A stretch of 64,000 nt of DNA, from positions 9,955,652 through 10,019,651 of the forward strand of contig JALMQS010000055.1 in the NCBI GenBank assembly GCA_024734495.1, given 5' to 3'. The number at the start of each line of letters is the position of its first letter. Positions within the stretch are counted from its first letter, which is position 1. This stretch comes from Forficula auricularia (Eukaryota > Arthropoda > Insecta > Dermaptera > Forficulidae). Under the pieces are notes generated by a model. The model saw only the letters and a list, made by a program, of their open reading frames with translations. It did not search any database and was not told the origin of the DNA. Both the position numbers and the translations under genes were made by a program. Of the stretch, positions 10,670 to 21,288 are shown piece by piece.

Positions 10670-11634
10670 CTAGCTGCAAGGCCCGCCTAGGCGGCCCTCT
10701 TGCTAGCCAGGGGACAAGCCCCTGGACCCCCAACCCACGAACCCCCACCCTCACACTCCACTCCCACCCACAACACTCCCGAAACTCACCCAGCACCCCT
10801 ACCACTCGTGCACCGCCCCCCCACCTCTGACCCCCATCCTCGTACCACCCCACTACGCCACCGGACACTCACCTGAACCCCCACTCCACCAACTCTGCAT
10901 CCCCTCCCCCTCCACCCCCACTCCGCCTCTACTCCGTCACTCCACCCCCATTCCACCCCGCGAACCTTATGCCCTAACCCACCCCCACCTCAACCCCCGA
11001 ACCCACCCTCCGCACCCAGTTTTTGCATTTGTGGCCTTCTAGTGACCCACAGATTATGTATACAAAATTTGGTTGAGTTTGGTCCTAGAGCAAGAATTTA
11101 CATTTTTTGACCCTCCCTCCCATTTTGGGTGGTTAGTTTTTGCATTTCTAGCTCTCTAGAGGCCCACAGATTATGCATACAAAATTTGGTTGAGTTTGCT
11201 CCAAGGGCAAGAATTTACATATTTTTCACCCTCCCCCTTTTTGGGTGGTTTTTTGGGCGAAATTTTTTTAAACAAAAGCTGTCAGAAATCACATCCTCTA
11301 CAACTTTGCTCATTATAAAATTTGCCTTAGAGTTAATAGTTTAGGAGTTATTTGATAATTTTCATTCGTGCGCCCCCCCCCCAAACCCCCTTTTGGGGTC
11401 AAAATATCAAAACGTTATATAGCTAAAAACGTAAGTTAGAAGACATCTGATACAAATATGAAATTTCATAATAATCTTTTCAGCCGTTTTGACGTGAATC
11501 GTGAGCAACTTTTCGCGGAATCCACTGAAACAGACATACAGACAGGAATTTGATTGAGTGTGTTTTCGTTCATAACTTTGATTAAAAAGTGTGCAACCAA
11601 TGTACAGAAAAAACTTTAATTTTATATATATAGA
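10670..11634 (-). mobile_element. Helitron, non-autonomous copy
   Basis: The minus-strand 5' end TCTATATATATAAAATTAAA lies at 11634 and the 3' hairpin plus CTAG at 10670-10673. Outside bases are A before TC and T after CTAG, exactly the Helitron target. A C-rich low-complexity tract of about 310 bases follows the hairpin. Next come two units of the 116-base family (about 11020-11110 and 11130-11215), and then the block shared with its sisters, 'gttaatagtttaggagttatttg'. No protein frame is present. Confidence 0.9.
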
Positions 11635-12284
11635 TGTGCGGGTTAGCGATTATTTCATTAGAATCTGATCGATGAAAATAACTAAAAAGAGTCCGGATAG
11701 AAGAATCCCACTTTCTTTAGAGCTAAGGTACATTGAAAGGATGCCAATCAAATACAAGTTCGAATCTGTTTCAGACCATTTGAGATTAATTTCATAATTT
11801 CTATCATTCTAGGAATGGCCTTTTGCAGTCGGACCAAAACGAGACCTACTCGTTATAGAAAGAGAGAGAGAGAATATTCAATTGGACTTCATTAAAGCAA
11901 ATACTTTTGCCCAAACATCTTTTAGTTCATCTTTCACGATTAATTTTTTTAATCCAATTTATAGATTTTACATAAATGAAAGTCATGGGACGAGTACATA
12001 TAAAAATTATTTCACTTTTTAACCTCATAAAATCAAAGTATTTTTCACAAGAAAAATCGTAAATTTAAATTTTATATAACTTTAAATGAATTAGTTGTAT
12101 AGTATTTTATTTTTTTATTAAAATATAACCTTGTTACAGTGAACAATATAGTATTTTTAAAATTTTACAGAATTTTCAAATATAACACGGATGAAAATAC
12201 TCTTGACATTTTGGAATTTACGGGATGCGCCGCATCCACACCATCCATGGACCGCACGCTACAAAGGTATATAGTTATTATACA
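11635..12284. other. AT-rich stretch without a recognised gene
   Basis: Nothing beyond a short GA run near 11862-11872 and AT-rich sequence. Confidence 0.35.
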
Positions 12285-12759
12285 TAGAGTCGACTCTCGA
12301 TTATTCGAACCTCGATAATTCGAACTCTTCAGCTGTTAACTTCGGTAAATCGAAAAAATGCTGTGTATTTTGATACGCTCGATAACTCGAAATCCTTTTC
12401 GTAACAAGAGGGAGAGAGAACGTTCTATAATTCGAACTAGGCCACTTCCCCTCTTTATAATTCGAATTTTTCCTAGCCATGTTTACCTCCTATTTATTCC
12501 AATGTTAATACATATGTAATTTTTTGTTCTTTTTTGTCGTTTTCATTATTTTTACTTTTTTACTTGAGGCTATATATAAAATTTATGTAAGCTCATACAT
12601 ATTTTCAAAAATATATTAAAAACTCTTAATAATTCGAATTTTTGAAGCTTTGCTTCTTTAAGCGCGCTGGGCAGGGTCTAAATGGGAAAAAGCGACCCCG
12701 TAAGATTCCCATTCCGCTACGATTCTGGGCTGCTGGTAGGGGAAGTGAGAGAGGGCGGG

Positions 12760-12825
12760 TGAAGGGTGAGTCCAGAGGTAAAGCTGCAGTAGCTATTGAT
12801 GGCACAACCGTTCACACAGCTCTTA
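12760..12825 (+). pseudogene. PIF1-like helicase fragment, upstream part
   Basis: The frame reading GKAAVAIDGTTVHTAL (12777-12824) matches the motif just after the Walker A region in PIF1/Helitron helicases, where a TGxAA..I.G.T.HSA pattern is typical. It ends abruptly at TTA, where a 103-base module begins. The 5' sequence back to about 12640 is GC-richer and may belong to the same captured gene, but I cannot place it. Confidence 0.55.
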
Positions 12826-12928
12826 GGGCCGGTTGTATGTCGCAAAGTAAATGCTTTTTACCACTAACAAACGGTAGATGGTAAATGGAGCCACTGGGAT
12901 GGCCAATCAGATGACAGGCACTTTCAGT
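12826..12928 (+). repeat. 103-base module, copy A
   Basis: It begins GGGCCGGTTGTATGTCGC right after TTA and ends in CTTTCAGT. An inner inverted pair, TTTACCA and TGGTAAA, is visible. Copy B at 13169 has the same length and differs at about two bases. Three-base TTA/TAA next to GGGCC is typical of PIF/Harbinger MITEs. Confidence 0.7.
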
Positions 12929-12931
12929 TAC

Positions 12932-13168
12932 TTACACTTACAGGTGGCAATTGTCGCAAATCTCCTATCAAAATAATATCTACGTTTCCGAAATCTGCAG
13001 AGTGGTTTCCAGTAATTTGTTTTAATCGCAAATCAATTTTACATAAAAGTTCCGCACTAATCATACTTATTTCATCAATGATGAGTACTTTGACATATCT
13101 AAAAAGCGATCTGTACAAATGCAATGTTTCGGACGATAAAGGCAACAAGTTCGAAATAGATATTCTAA
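12932..13168 (-). pseudogene. PIF1-like helicase fragment, downstream part, inverted
   Basis: On the minus strand the frame contains the Walker B stretch VLIIDEISMIS followed by IDLRLKQI and IILIGDLRQLPPV. These are hallmarks of PIF1/RecD-type helicases, which occur in the cell and in Helitrons. Its start (LRISISNLLPLSSETLH) would directly follow the ...VHTAL end of the upstream piece if the segment were turned round. It is a fragment lacking the Walker A and later helicase motifs. Confidence 0.75.
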
Positions 13169-13271
13169 GGGCCGGTTGTATGTCGCAAAGTAAATGCTTT
13201 TTACCACTAACAAACGGTAGATGGTAAATAGAGCCACTGGGATGGCCAATCAGATGACAGGCACTTTCAGT
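13169..13271 (+). repeat. 103-base module, copy B
   Basis: Same direction and length as copy A, preceded by TAA. Together the two copies bracket the inverted helicase piece. Confidence 0.7.
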
Positions 13272-13427
13272 ATTTTATTATTTGTAATCAATGGACAATG
13301 CTTATCAACGACGAAGTAGCAAAGCTTCTACCGACAGTCCCACGACTGTCTGTATTTTCTTTCCTCTTGATAATTCGAATTTTTCTTTATAGTCTCTTGG
13401 ATTTCGAATTATCGAGGGTCTACTGTA

Positions 13428-13918
13428 TATGTATGTTTATTTGCATCAAGCAGAGTACAGCCTCATTGATTTCTCCCTTATATATCTTTCATTATTCCTC
13501 TAATCAATCAATTCCGAACAAGCATTAAATAACCCGAACAAGTGCATTCATTAATGTGAAATCGTCCCCTTGTTAAGGACTACTTATTTGCATTCAAATC
13601 ATAAAATTAATATAATATTAATAATAATGGAGTTTTAATCTAGGAGAATTCTGTTCGTAAATCAATAAGAGCGTTTTCACTATATATATATTTAATCGAG
13701 AAGAGAAAAGCAGTGAGAATATCTCGAGAGAGCGAGCTATCTATCTCCTTCAATTCCGAAGAGGCTAATAAATCTTTTGTGTTCTCTCCTAATGGTCTGA
13801 GTTGACAATTTTCCCGAATAATAATGACTTAAAATCGTAGACAAGTTTATTCATCCTACGCATCATATTTTATTTTATTTTTTACCAACTTCTTCTATTC
13901 CTACTTTTTCTAATATCA
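13428..13918. other. AT-rich stretch with one MITE remnant
   Basis: At 13445-13490 'catcaagcagag.acagcctc.ttgatttctc' is a remnant of the foldback family that is complete at 25523-25968. The rest is AT-rich without a gene. Confidence 0.4.
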
Positions 13919-14320
13919 TTATAATTTTATTCTATGGTTTAATAGTGATCTGGATTGCTGCTGGGAGAAATTGATCCGGTCTTTATGAACTTGATGAAAA
14001 ACGAGATGGAGTTTGAATTTAGAAGAAGGGCTATTAATAGCGTAAATCATGCATTGTATGATAAACTGGTATTTTCTAGAGAATTTATATTTGCCAATCT
14101 GGAAAAGAACTCCGTTACCTGGCTGGTAAAATGAGTGGTGGTGAACTGCTCTATTTGAACAAGTACTGAATCCATTGTAATAGACTGATGAAGAGGGCAA
14201 AGCCCTCAAAACTATAGTCTCGTTATAAATAAATAAAATTTATAATTCCAGCAGAAGACATGCTCTTTTATTGTCTCCTTAAATATATAAAAATTCTGCT
14301 ACTCTCGGCACAAAAACTTT
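13919..14320 (+). mobile_element. Dispersed repeat with hammerhead-like hairpin
   Basis: CTGATGA (14185-14191) is followed by one base, a 6-base-pair stem GAGGGC/GCCCTC with loop AAA, then AAAAC. The block from the stem on ('gccctcaaaactata', 'tcgttataaataaataaaat', 'ttccagcagaagaca', 'ctactctcgg') recurs on the minus strand at 40535-40662. Upstream, 13940-14180 has coding-like composition but no family I can name. Penelope-like elements carry such hairpins, so that class is possible. Confidence 0.45.
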
Positions 14321-14329
14321 CAATTTAGT

Positions 14330-14403
14330 ACTTGGAAATGTTTGGAAGTGCTTGGAAATATTTGGAAGTGCTTGGAAATATTTGGAAGTGCTTGGAAATA
14401 TTT
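14330..14403 (+). repeat. Minisatellite, 20-base unit
   Basis: About four copies of TTTGGAAGTGCTTGGAAATA. Confidence 0.85.
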
Positions 14404-14609
14404 AGCACAGGATTGGCTAGTAGTGGTACATAAACAGCAAAAAGTTGTGGGCTTATGAATTATGAATCCTTATTTTGTGTACTATATACTCTAGCATTAA
14501 CTTTTTGCTACTATAGTGGCGATACAACTACCTTAATAAGTAGTTATAATTTTAGTATTCGAATTCCATTTATTTTTTGGTATGTTTAAAAGGAAAAAAT
14601 ATCTTTCAA

Positions 14610-14790
14610 CCCCTTCAAAATAGGGGGAGGGTTAAAAATGAAAATTCTAGCCCGTTGGACCAAACTCAACCAAATTTTGTATACATATTCTATGGGCTCC
14701 CAGAAGGCTAGAAATGCAAAACTAACCACCCAATATGGAGAAGGGGGGGTCAAAAATAAAAATTCTATCCCAACGGGCTTTTCTCATAGA
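14610..14790 (+). repeat. One to two units of the 116-base family
   Basis: Contains 'aaaatgaaaattctagccc', 'caaccaaattttgtatac' and 'aaactaaccaccca' in the same order as at 9003-9625. Confidence 0.7.
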
Positions 14791-14816
14791 TTACAAAAGA
14801 AGAGAAATCTCGACCT

Positions 14817-14980
14817 TATGTGAAAAAACAGGCCAAGTTCGAACAAGAAGTGAAATCTTTTGTGTAGCCAAGTTAAATTCGACAATAATAAATAAGTTGA
14901 GAGATCTACTTAATTATTCTTGGCTAATTTAACTTGGCACACAAAAGATTTCACTTGTTGAACTTGTGTTTTTCACATAA
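14817..14980. mobile_element. Foldback sequence, arms of about 60 bases
   Basis: The left arm (14817-14878) and right arm (14926-14980) are complementary: 'tatgtgaaaaa.ca', 'caag..gtgaaatcttttgtg' and 'ccaagttaaatt' reappear inverted. The loop is about 48 bases. Confidence 0.7.
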
Positions 14981-15383
14981 TGTTTTGGTTGAGCTTATTA
15001 CATCTACCATTATATATAGGTATATATGTATATTCTTACTATATAATATATATATATATATATATGTGTTGTATATTATGGTAACGTTAAAAGATCAATG
15101 TTTAGCTCACCCAAAGGCATAATATAGGATAAAATTAATATTTTATCAGTCACGCGAGCCTAACGCCAGCAAGGCAACAGGTGAACATTTATATACACAC
15201 ACACACACACAAACACGCACACACATATATATTTATATACATACAATAGTATTTCTTTGCATACACGCTAGGCTAAATATCCAACTTGTCAAAAGATCTT
15301 ATTTTAATTAAATTTCAACAAATTAAGTATAATTAAAATTAAAACAAAGTTACTCTAATTTTGTTGTTTAATTTAAATGAATG

Positions 15384-15418
<35 letters not shown>

Positions 15419-15911
15419 ATCACACATACAAAAACGTATACAATTTTTATTAATATTTATTAACAAGAAAAAAGAAGGTCTATATAAAATAATAATATAT
15501 AATAAAAATACGTCATCAAAGTAAGGCGCCCTTCGTTCGGATTATCTCATAATCTGTAGACAATTTTAAAGAGGGGTGGATGAAAGTAATAAAAAACAAA
15601 TTACGGGATAAGAAAAGCAGCCCTTTGATTGGTGATCACGAATTTAGGGAGCGTAATCACAAAAATTATGTAAATTTAGCTCTAGACAAATTATAAACAT
15701 ACTTGAAATGAACCATTAAAGGTATTATTTATTTTGGAAAATATTCGGATCGCGTTCCCATTACAGAATGTGCGTTTGATAATGGATTATCTATTTCTAT
15801 TCAATAAATACATATACACAGGGTCTGTCTAAAATCTAAATTGATGCGAAATATTTTAAAGGGTGATTTTTCAGCAAAAATTAAGGGGCGTCTTTAATAT
15901 AATTTTTTGAT
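14981..15911. repeat. Microsatellite-rich AT stretch
   Basis: Contains (TA)n at 15045-15065, (CA)n at 15195-15212 and 15388-15416. No gene is seen. Confidence 0.6.
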
Positions 15912-16540
15912 TGACATTTCAGCCCCCCACAAATTATCCCCGACAAAATATCCTTCAGAAAAAATATCTCATGACAAAATAACCCTTCCCCTCGGGAATC
16001 TTATGAGTAATGCAAATTGATTCCGGTTCGGTTAATATATATTCAGTTCGGATCGGTTGGGTTCGTATAGCTCCTTTTCGGGCTGGTTTTTAGACGTTTC
16101 GGCCTGACGCCAACCGAACCTTCTAAAAATCAGCCCAAAAAGGAGCTATACGAACCCAACCGAGCCGAACTGAATATATTTATATTAACCGAACCTCCGA
16201 AAGTTTTGTCCGGGCGGGGTGTGTTTCGGGCTCCCATTTTTTTTTCTAATCAAACACACATTGAAAACCGAACCAGCCAATCATCGGGCGGGGTGTGTTT
16301 GGGGCTCCCATTTTTTCCTAATCAAACACGACAGACAGCAGCACTTTCAAACGGCTAATTAGCCGCCAAAATATGAAAGTCAGTTTATATTATTCAAAAC
16401 TATGATTATAAGCTTCTCTCTTAATCTCTTTTGTATTCTCCCTTACATCGGGGAATATTTTGTCAGAAGATATTATGTACTTGGGATATTTTGTCTGGGG
16501 ATGTTTTGTCGGGGATATTTTGTCGGGGGCTGAAATGTCA
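15912..16540. mobile_element. Inverted-repeat element with an inner palindrome
   Basis: The outer arms read TGACATTTCAGCCCC.C followed by repeated 'cccgacaaaatatcc' at the left, and the complement at 16455-16540. Inside, 16022-16094 and 16122-16200 form a second, longer inverted repeat ('cggttcggttaatata', 'cagttcgg', 'gggttcgtatagctcc'). A younger foldback element appears to have landed in an older one. No frame is present. Confidence 0.65.
16211..16355 (+). repeat. Direct duplication, 74-base period
   Basis: CGGGCGGGGTGTGTTT starts at 16211 and 16285, each followed by 'gggctcccatttttt' and 'ctaatcaaacac'. Confidence 0.8.
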
Positions 16541-16617
16541 CGGTACGCAATTTTTTGTTTAAAACCCCTTCTCCATTTAAAATCTTTATTTTTTTTATTT
16601 TTATATTAATTCTTTCG

Positions 16618-16634
16618 GGGGGGGGGGGGGGGTT
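16618..16634 (+). repeat. G homopolymer of about 16 bases
   Basis: A long uninterrupted G run; its exact length is likely uncertain in the assembly. Confidence 0.8.
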
Positions 16635-16924
16635 CTGGGCCCTTTTCAACCCTCTCGATCAAGGGGCAGATCCAAAATAAGAAGATGGTTAGATAAGAAT
16701 AAGGATTTATTATGTAGATTTCGAATATAAAACCATTTTTGAAAATATTGAAAAATCTCCCCCTCGACTACCCCTCTTTGTTGAAATATAAGGAGAGGTT
16801 CAAGGCATTCGAGGCAATTTTTGCTCGGACTTTCTTATGGAAACATCTTTGGAAATGGTTTTTTATGAGGAGATAGTGAATTATTTCCCACCCTTATTAA
16901 ATATAATCATCCCCTTACATTATT

Positions 16925-17256
16925 TAACGACGTTTTTGAATTAAATTAAGTGACGTTTCATTAATTATCCTTAAGGACTTATTTACACTCTTCATCCAAA
17001 TTGAACCAAATTTTAGGTTTAGGTTACTTACAACGTTTTGAATAAAATCAAGTGACTTTTTCATTAATTATTCTTAAGGATCTTTTTACACTCATCTAAA
17101 TTGAACCAAATTTTATTTTAGCTTTCAAGCAACGTTTTGATTCAAATTAAGTGACTTTTTCATTAATTATCCTTAAGGATTTTTTATACTCTCCAAATTT
17201 TACTTTTAGCTTTCTAAAAAAGTTTTGAATAAAATTAAGTGACCTTTTCATTAACA
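16925..17256 (+). repeat. Tandem repeat, about three units of about 110 bases
   Basis: Each unit contains 'aattaagtgac.tttt.cattaattatccttaagga' and 'caaattttattttag' with drift between copies. Confidence 0.7.
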
Positions 17257-17716
17257 ACTAATTATTTATTAAGGTATTGAAATTTTTCTATCAAAATTCA
17301 ACTATTTTCTTAATTCTAAATAATTTTATTTCTTATTAAAAATTTATCAAATTGAGCAAAATTTCTTAAAATTGCCTTACTTATCAAGTGTCATGAGTTA
17401 TTAGTCGTGTATAAATTTTAATCCGATTGAAATAAAGGTAGGGGGGAGTTCGCGATGATTTCAAATAAATGAGAATGTGAAAGTCCCCACGCCAGTTGAT
17501 TTTTCTTGTTGTTTCTTCTTTTTGGATTTTGCCATTTTTAACCGACTTTGAAAAAAGGAAGAGCTTATTCTAGTTGCTTGCTCTATATTTTGTTTGGTCT
17601 TTCTCTTCTCCTTTTTGCTTATGTTTTAGGGTGAGAAAAATAAGGAAACGGAAGATAAACGCAAGAATATAATAATAATAATTTATCTTTATTAGCTATT
17701 TTTTCAACTATACATA
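17257..17716. other. AT-rich stretch without a gene
   Basis: The phrase 'gagttattagtcgtgtataaattttaatccgattgaa' near 17395-17432 has an inverted counterpart at about 37200-37240, so part of this is another dispersed repeat. Confidence 0.35.
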
Positions 17717-18773
17717 TCTATATAATAAAAATGAATTTCTGTTTCTTTGTAAGCGCAAATCTCTCAAATGCCTGGACCGATTTGGCTATTTTTTTTAAAT
17801 GTTCGTAATAGTGCAATTCAGGTTAATATGTAAAAAAAATGGGAAAAGTTGCCCGAAAATTTGGAAAATTCAGGAAAAACTAAAAAAAAATCAGGTTAGC
17901 TAACATAGCTTGCCAGACAATAAAAGAACTAAACGAGTAAAAAAAAAAGTGTTGGCGGCCCTGTTTGTAAGATTTTTGAGTGTCATTCATTCTCAATAGT
18001 TCTAACCACATTATCGTTGAAAAAGAATTTAATAATGCAACAAAGATTTAAAAAAACTATCTATTTTTTTAAAGTACATTTAAAAACAAAAATTAAAAAT
18101 ATAAACTGCAACGGATCGTTGCTAAACTTTATCCAAATTCATTTGAAATATTAATATGTTTATTTCTTTATTATTAATCAGATATCACTTGCAATTTGCA
18201 GTTCATGTTGACTTTAATTCAAAAATAATGATCGATTCTCATTTAACAGTCGAGGAATAACCATTCTACATTCGATTTTTGACGTTTCGGTTCTTATTAG
18301 TAGCCATTGCTGAAGACATGGAGGAATCGACTTAAAATCAAAAATAACGATCGATTTCTATCTACTAATAGAGGAATAACCTTAATGTATTTCATTTATG
18401 ATGTTTTGACTATTAATGGCAACCTCTACTGAAAACGTGGAAGAATCGACTTAAAATCAAAAAGACTAAATTCTTTTATGATAAATAACTCAAGTTTGAG
18501 AATAAGAGAATTTTTTATAAATAGGTTGTAATTACTTTTGTGTCTAGCAAAATGAATAATAATTGTAATTTTCAAGTCTTCTTATCATATAACTTTTTTT
18601 TATTTTCCCCTTAATGATAACAAGTGGATTTTTGATACATTTTAAATATTTGTTTCATCTTATTTGTTATGAATGTATATTGCATAAAACATCAATAAAG
18701 TAGCCACGTGGAGGTCCAGGGGTGAAGCCCCTAGCCTAGCAAAAGGCCCGCCGAAGGCGAGCCTTGAAGCTAG
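17717..18773 (+). mobile_element. Helitron, plus-strand copy with captured repeat
   Basis: The 5' end TCTATATAATAAAAATGAAT follows an A. It leads into 'ggaccgatttggcta', a phrase common near Helitron 5' ends. The 3' end is a hairpin (GGCCCGCCGAAGGCGAGCC) followed by TTGAAG and CTAG at 18770-18773, with T next. The 3' terminus is shared with the minus-strand copies while the 5' half differs, so it is a separate subfamily. The interior (about 18110-18480) matches the long repeat at 57575 and 38925. No Rep or helicase is encoded. Confidence 0.85.
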
Positions 18774-19040
18774 TACAATAATAATATTCAATACAATAAT
18801 AATATACAATCATAAAAGTAATGTAACAATGCAAAACAATATAAAACATTACAATAATAATGTACAACAATAATACAATAGAATACAAATATTATAACAA
18901 TAATACACATACAATACTATACCATACAATAAAAATACTATAGCAATAATATATAGAATAATAATTATATAAAATACAAACATTATAATAATAATACAGC
19001 AAACAACACACAGTATACCACAACTTAGCATTATCATTTT
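18774..19040. repeat. Low-complexity AATAATACA-rich stretch
   Basis: Irregular 'acaataataata' repeats; the apparent open frame on the minus strand follows from the repeat. Confidence 0.7.
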
Positions 19041-19061
19041 GGTCCAGATATTACAAGAAGA

Positions 19062-19280
19062 TCATCTCTTCGAAATTACAAATTTTAACAATCGCTTCTT
19101 GAATTCATAAATTCCCGTTGTATTCTTTATCTCGATTGGCACTTTATTGTATTCCGACAAAGCCCTGTAGAATAAAGTTTTAAATTTTTTATTTGTCCTC
19201 CAAACATCAATTTTGAAATTTTCCCCACTTCTCAAATCATAACAACCCCTATATTTGTATATTTTTAGAACGAATAAAAA
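19062..19280 (-). pseudogene. LINE ORF2 C-terminal fragment (Jockey/CR1-like tail)
   Basis: The minus frame has YDLRSG, then FKTLFYRALSEYNKVP, IEIK and FKKRLLKF. This order (Y..RS...F, then F..R....WN.LP..I, then FK..L) is the usual extreme C-terminus of non-LTR retrotransposon reverse transcriptases. Only this tail remains, so it cannot function. Confidence 0.6.
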
Positions 19281-19364
19281 GAGAGAAAGAAGAATTAAAA
19301 CTATATATTCCAACGCCTCTCCAATCAATCATGCACCACAAAATACAAAAATTATAATTTTTCT

Positions 19365-19560
19365 TTAACTGGACATGCCAAGATCCCGAGTTCATATCCC
19401 GGCTGATCCTCTTGTCTATAATAGAAAATCTAGAAAATCTTTTTTTTCTAATTTAATTTAATTTCTAATTGTCTTTCGAGTTTCCTCGTTGTAGCCCCAT
19501 GGTAAAGCGAATATAACTTTCGACCTTTGGATACGTGATTGATTGGGGAGGCGTTTGAAT
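19365..19560 (+). mobile_element. Possible tRNA-derived SINE fragment
   Basis: 'cgagttcatatcccggctg' looks like a diverged B box followed by 'gatcctcttgtctataata'. The latter is shared with 21124-21145, where it also follows a B-box-like sequence. Confidence 0.35.
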
Positions 19561-19657
19561 ATAGTTTAATAATTAAGTCAGGCCACCAGGGAGCCACGAA
19601 AATGAATAAAGAGGGAAATAATGATTAAATAAATGAAATTCCAAATTTATATAGACA

Positions 19658-20789
19658 CTAGCTGCAAGGCCCGCCTTCGGCGGCCCTCTTGCTAGCCCTC
19701 TGGACCCCCCCCACCCCGCCCCAACACTACCACCCAAACACTCGTTCCTGCACCCCACCCACCTCGGACCCCCACCCCCGTACCACCCCACTACGCCACT
19801 GAACCCTACCTGAACCCCCCACTCCACCAACCCTGCACCACCACCCTCCACCCCCGGCTAGCCCCACGCCCTCTCTCCACCCCACACCCTACTCCGGCTT
19901 ACTCCCTCACTCCACCCCCATTTCACCCCGCGCACCCCATGCCCTGACCCACCCCCCCACTCCCACCCCCACTCCAACTCCCACCCCCACTCCCACCCCC
20001 TGCACCCAGTTTTTGCATTTCTAGCTCTCTAGAGGCCCACAGATTATGTTTACAAAATTTGGTTGAGTTTGCAATTTACATATTTTTCACCCTCCTGGGT
20101 TGGGGGAATTTTTAAAAAAAGTTGTCAAAAATCACATCCCCTATATCTTTGCTCATTATAAAATTTGCCGTAGAGTTAATAGTTTAGGAGCTATTTGATA
20201 ATTTTCATTCGTGCGCCCCCCCCCCAAACCACTTTTGGGGTCCAAATATCAAGAGTTTATATAGCTAAAAACGTAAGTTAGAAGACATCTGATACAAATA
20301 TATAATTTCATAATAATCCCTTCAGCCGTTTTGACGTGAATCAACTTTTCGCGGAAACCACTGAAACAGACATACATACATACAGACAGATAGGAATTTT
20401 GTTGAGGGTGTTTTCGTTCATAACTTTGCTTGAAATGTGTGCAACCAAAATTTGGCGTGATTTGGAGCAATGTACAGACAAAACCTTAATTTTATATATA
20501 CAGGGTGGTCCCGAATTCATGGTACAAACGTTAATGGTAGGTACAGGACATTGTAACAATGAGATATTGTATAGGAATGCATAGTCGCAAGTGACGCGGT
20601 GAGGCGTAAACAGGGGAAATAACGGATACATTATACATACATTATACACTATATTACTATTACTCTATACATACATATACATATTACATATACTTATTAC
20701 AATATACATTCCTATACATAACTCATTGTTACAATGTCCTGTACCTACCATTAAGTTTGTACCATGAATTCGGGACCACCCTGTATAGA
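19658..20789 (-). mobile_element. Helitron interrupted by a mariner-type MITE
   Basis: The 3' end CTAG lies at 19658-19661 with the same GC hairpin and C-rich tract as its sisters. The 5' end would be TCTATATATATAAAA, but it is split at the TA repeat: the last bases 'tagat' reappear at 20786-20790, after the MITE at 20501-20783. The MITE is therefore younger than the Helitron. Confidence 0.85.
20501..20783. mobile_element. Tc1/mariner-type MITE inside the Helitron 5' end
   Basis: Inverted ends of about 80 bases begin CAGGGTGGTCCCGAATTCAT. TA is duplicated at 20499-20500 and 20784-20785. There is no transposase. The arms are nearly identical, suggesting a fairly recent insertion. Confidence 0.9.
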
Positions 20790-20839
20790 TTGGGTATTGT
20801 TTTGAGTTCATGGATCAGTGGATAAGAGGATATAATAGC

Positions 20840-21055
20840 GATAAGAGTAAATAAATATTATATTTAATATTGATTTACTATGAGTTAGTGATACTAGGTC
20901 ACTTATTTCACATTAAAATTAAAAAATTAAAAGATATAAATTTTTTTTAATGTGAAATAAGTGACCTAGTATCCTTAACTCATAGTAAATCAATATTAAA
21001 TATAATATTTATTTACTCTTATCTTTATTAAAGATGTTTCACCTTGCACCAACAC
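20840..21055. mobile_element. Foldback MITE, family of 34150-35280
   Basis: The arms (20840-20925 and 20950-21026) are almost perfect complements, including 'gtgacctagtat' and 'actatgagtta'. The outer phrase 'ttcaccttgcaccaacacca' is also found, inverted, at 34155-34177. Confidence 0.75.
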
Positions 21056-21288
21056 CACAATCTCTACTAATTATGGATATGATAGCTTCACTCTTGAGAA
21101 TATCTCGAGTTCGAACACCGGATGATCCTTTTGTCTATAATAAGAAATACTTTGTTCTCTAATTAAAGAAGAAATACATTCAAAGACACCAATAGACCTT
21201 AGCAGTTGATGTGCCTGCCTATTGTACAATAATAAATAAAAATAATTAAATTTAAAAAGAACCGTGTTTGGTGGCCCTATTTTATTTT
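21056..21288 (+). mobile_element. Possible tRNA-derived SINE fragment
   Basis: 'tggatatgatagc' resembles an A box and 'cgagttcgaacaccgg' a B box, spaced as in a tRNA gene. The 3' part shares 'gatccttttgtctataata' with 19402. No folded tRNA can be closed, so it is not a tRNA gene. Confidence 0.35.

Larger units (their letters stand above)
12287..13425. mobile_element. Pogo/Tigger-like non-autonomous element with foreign cargo
   Basis: TA flanks the element on both sides (12285-12286, 13426-13427). The ends are inverted: GAGTCGACTCTCGATTATTC at the left, and CAGTAGACCCTCGATAATTC read inward from the right. These match the usual pogo/Tigger end. Several more 'ataattcgaa' motifs lie inside near both ends (12319, 12430, 12461, 12630, 13370). 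No pogo transposase is present. The middle (about 12640-13271) carries pieces of a PIF1-like helicase and two 103-base modules, described separately. Confidence 0.75.

Noticed and set aside
18849..19037. 62-codon Ile/Tyr/Cys-rich minus frame
   Set aside because: Encoded entirely by the AATAATACA low-complexity run.
19388..21140. tRNA genes at the B-box-like sites
   Set aside because: No acceptor stem or anticodon arm can be closed; better read as SINE debris.
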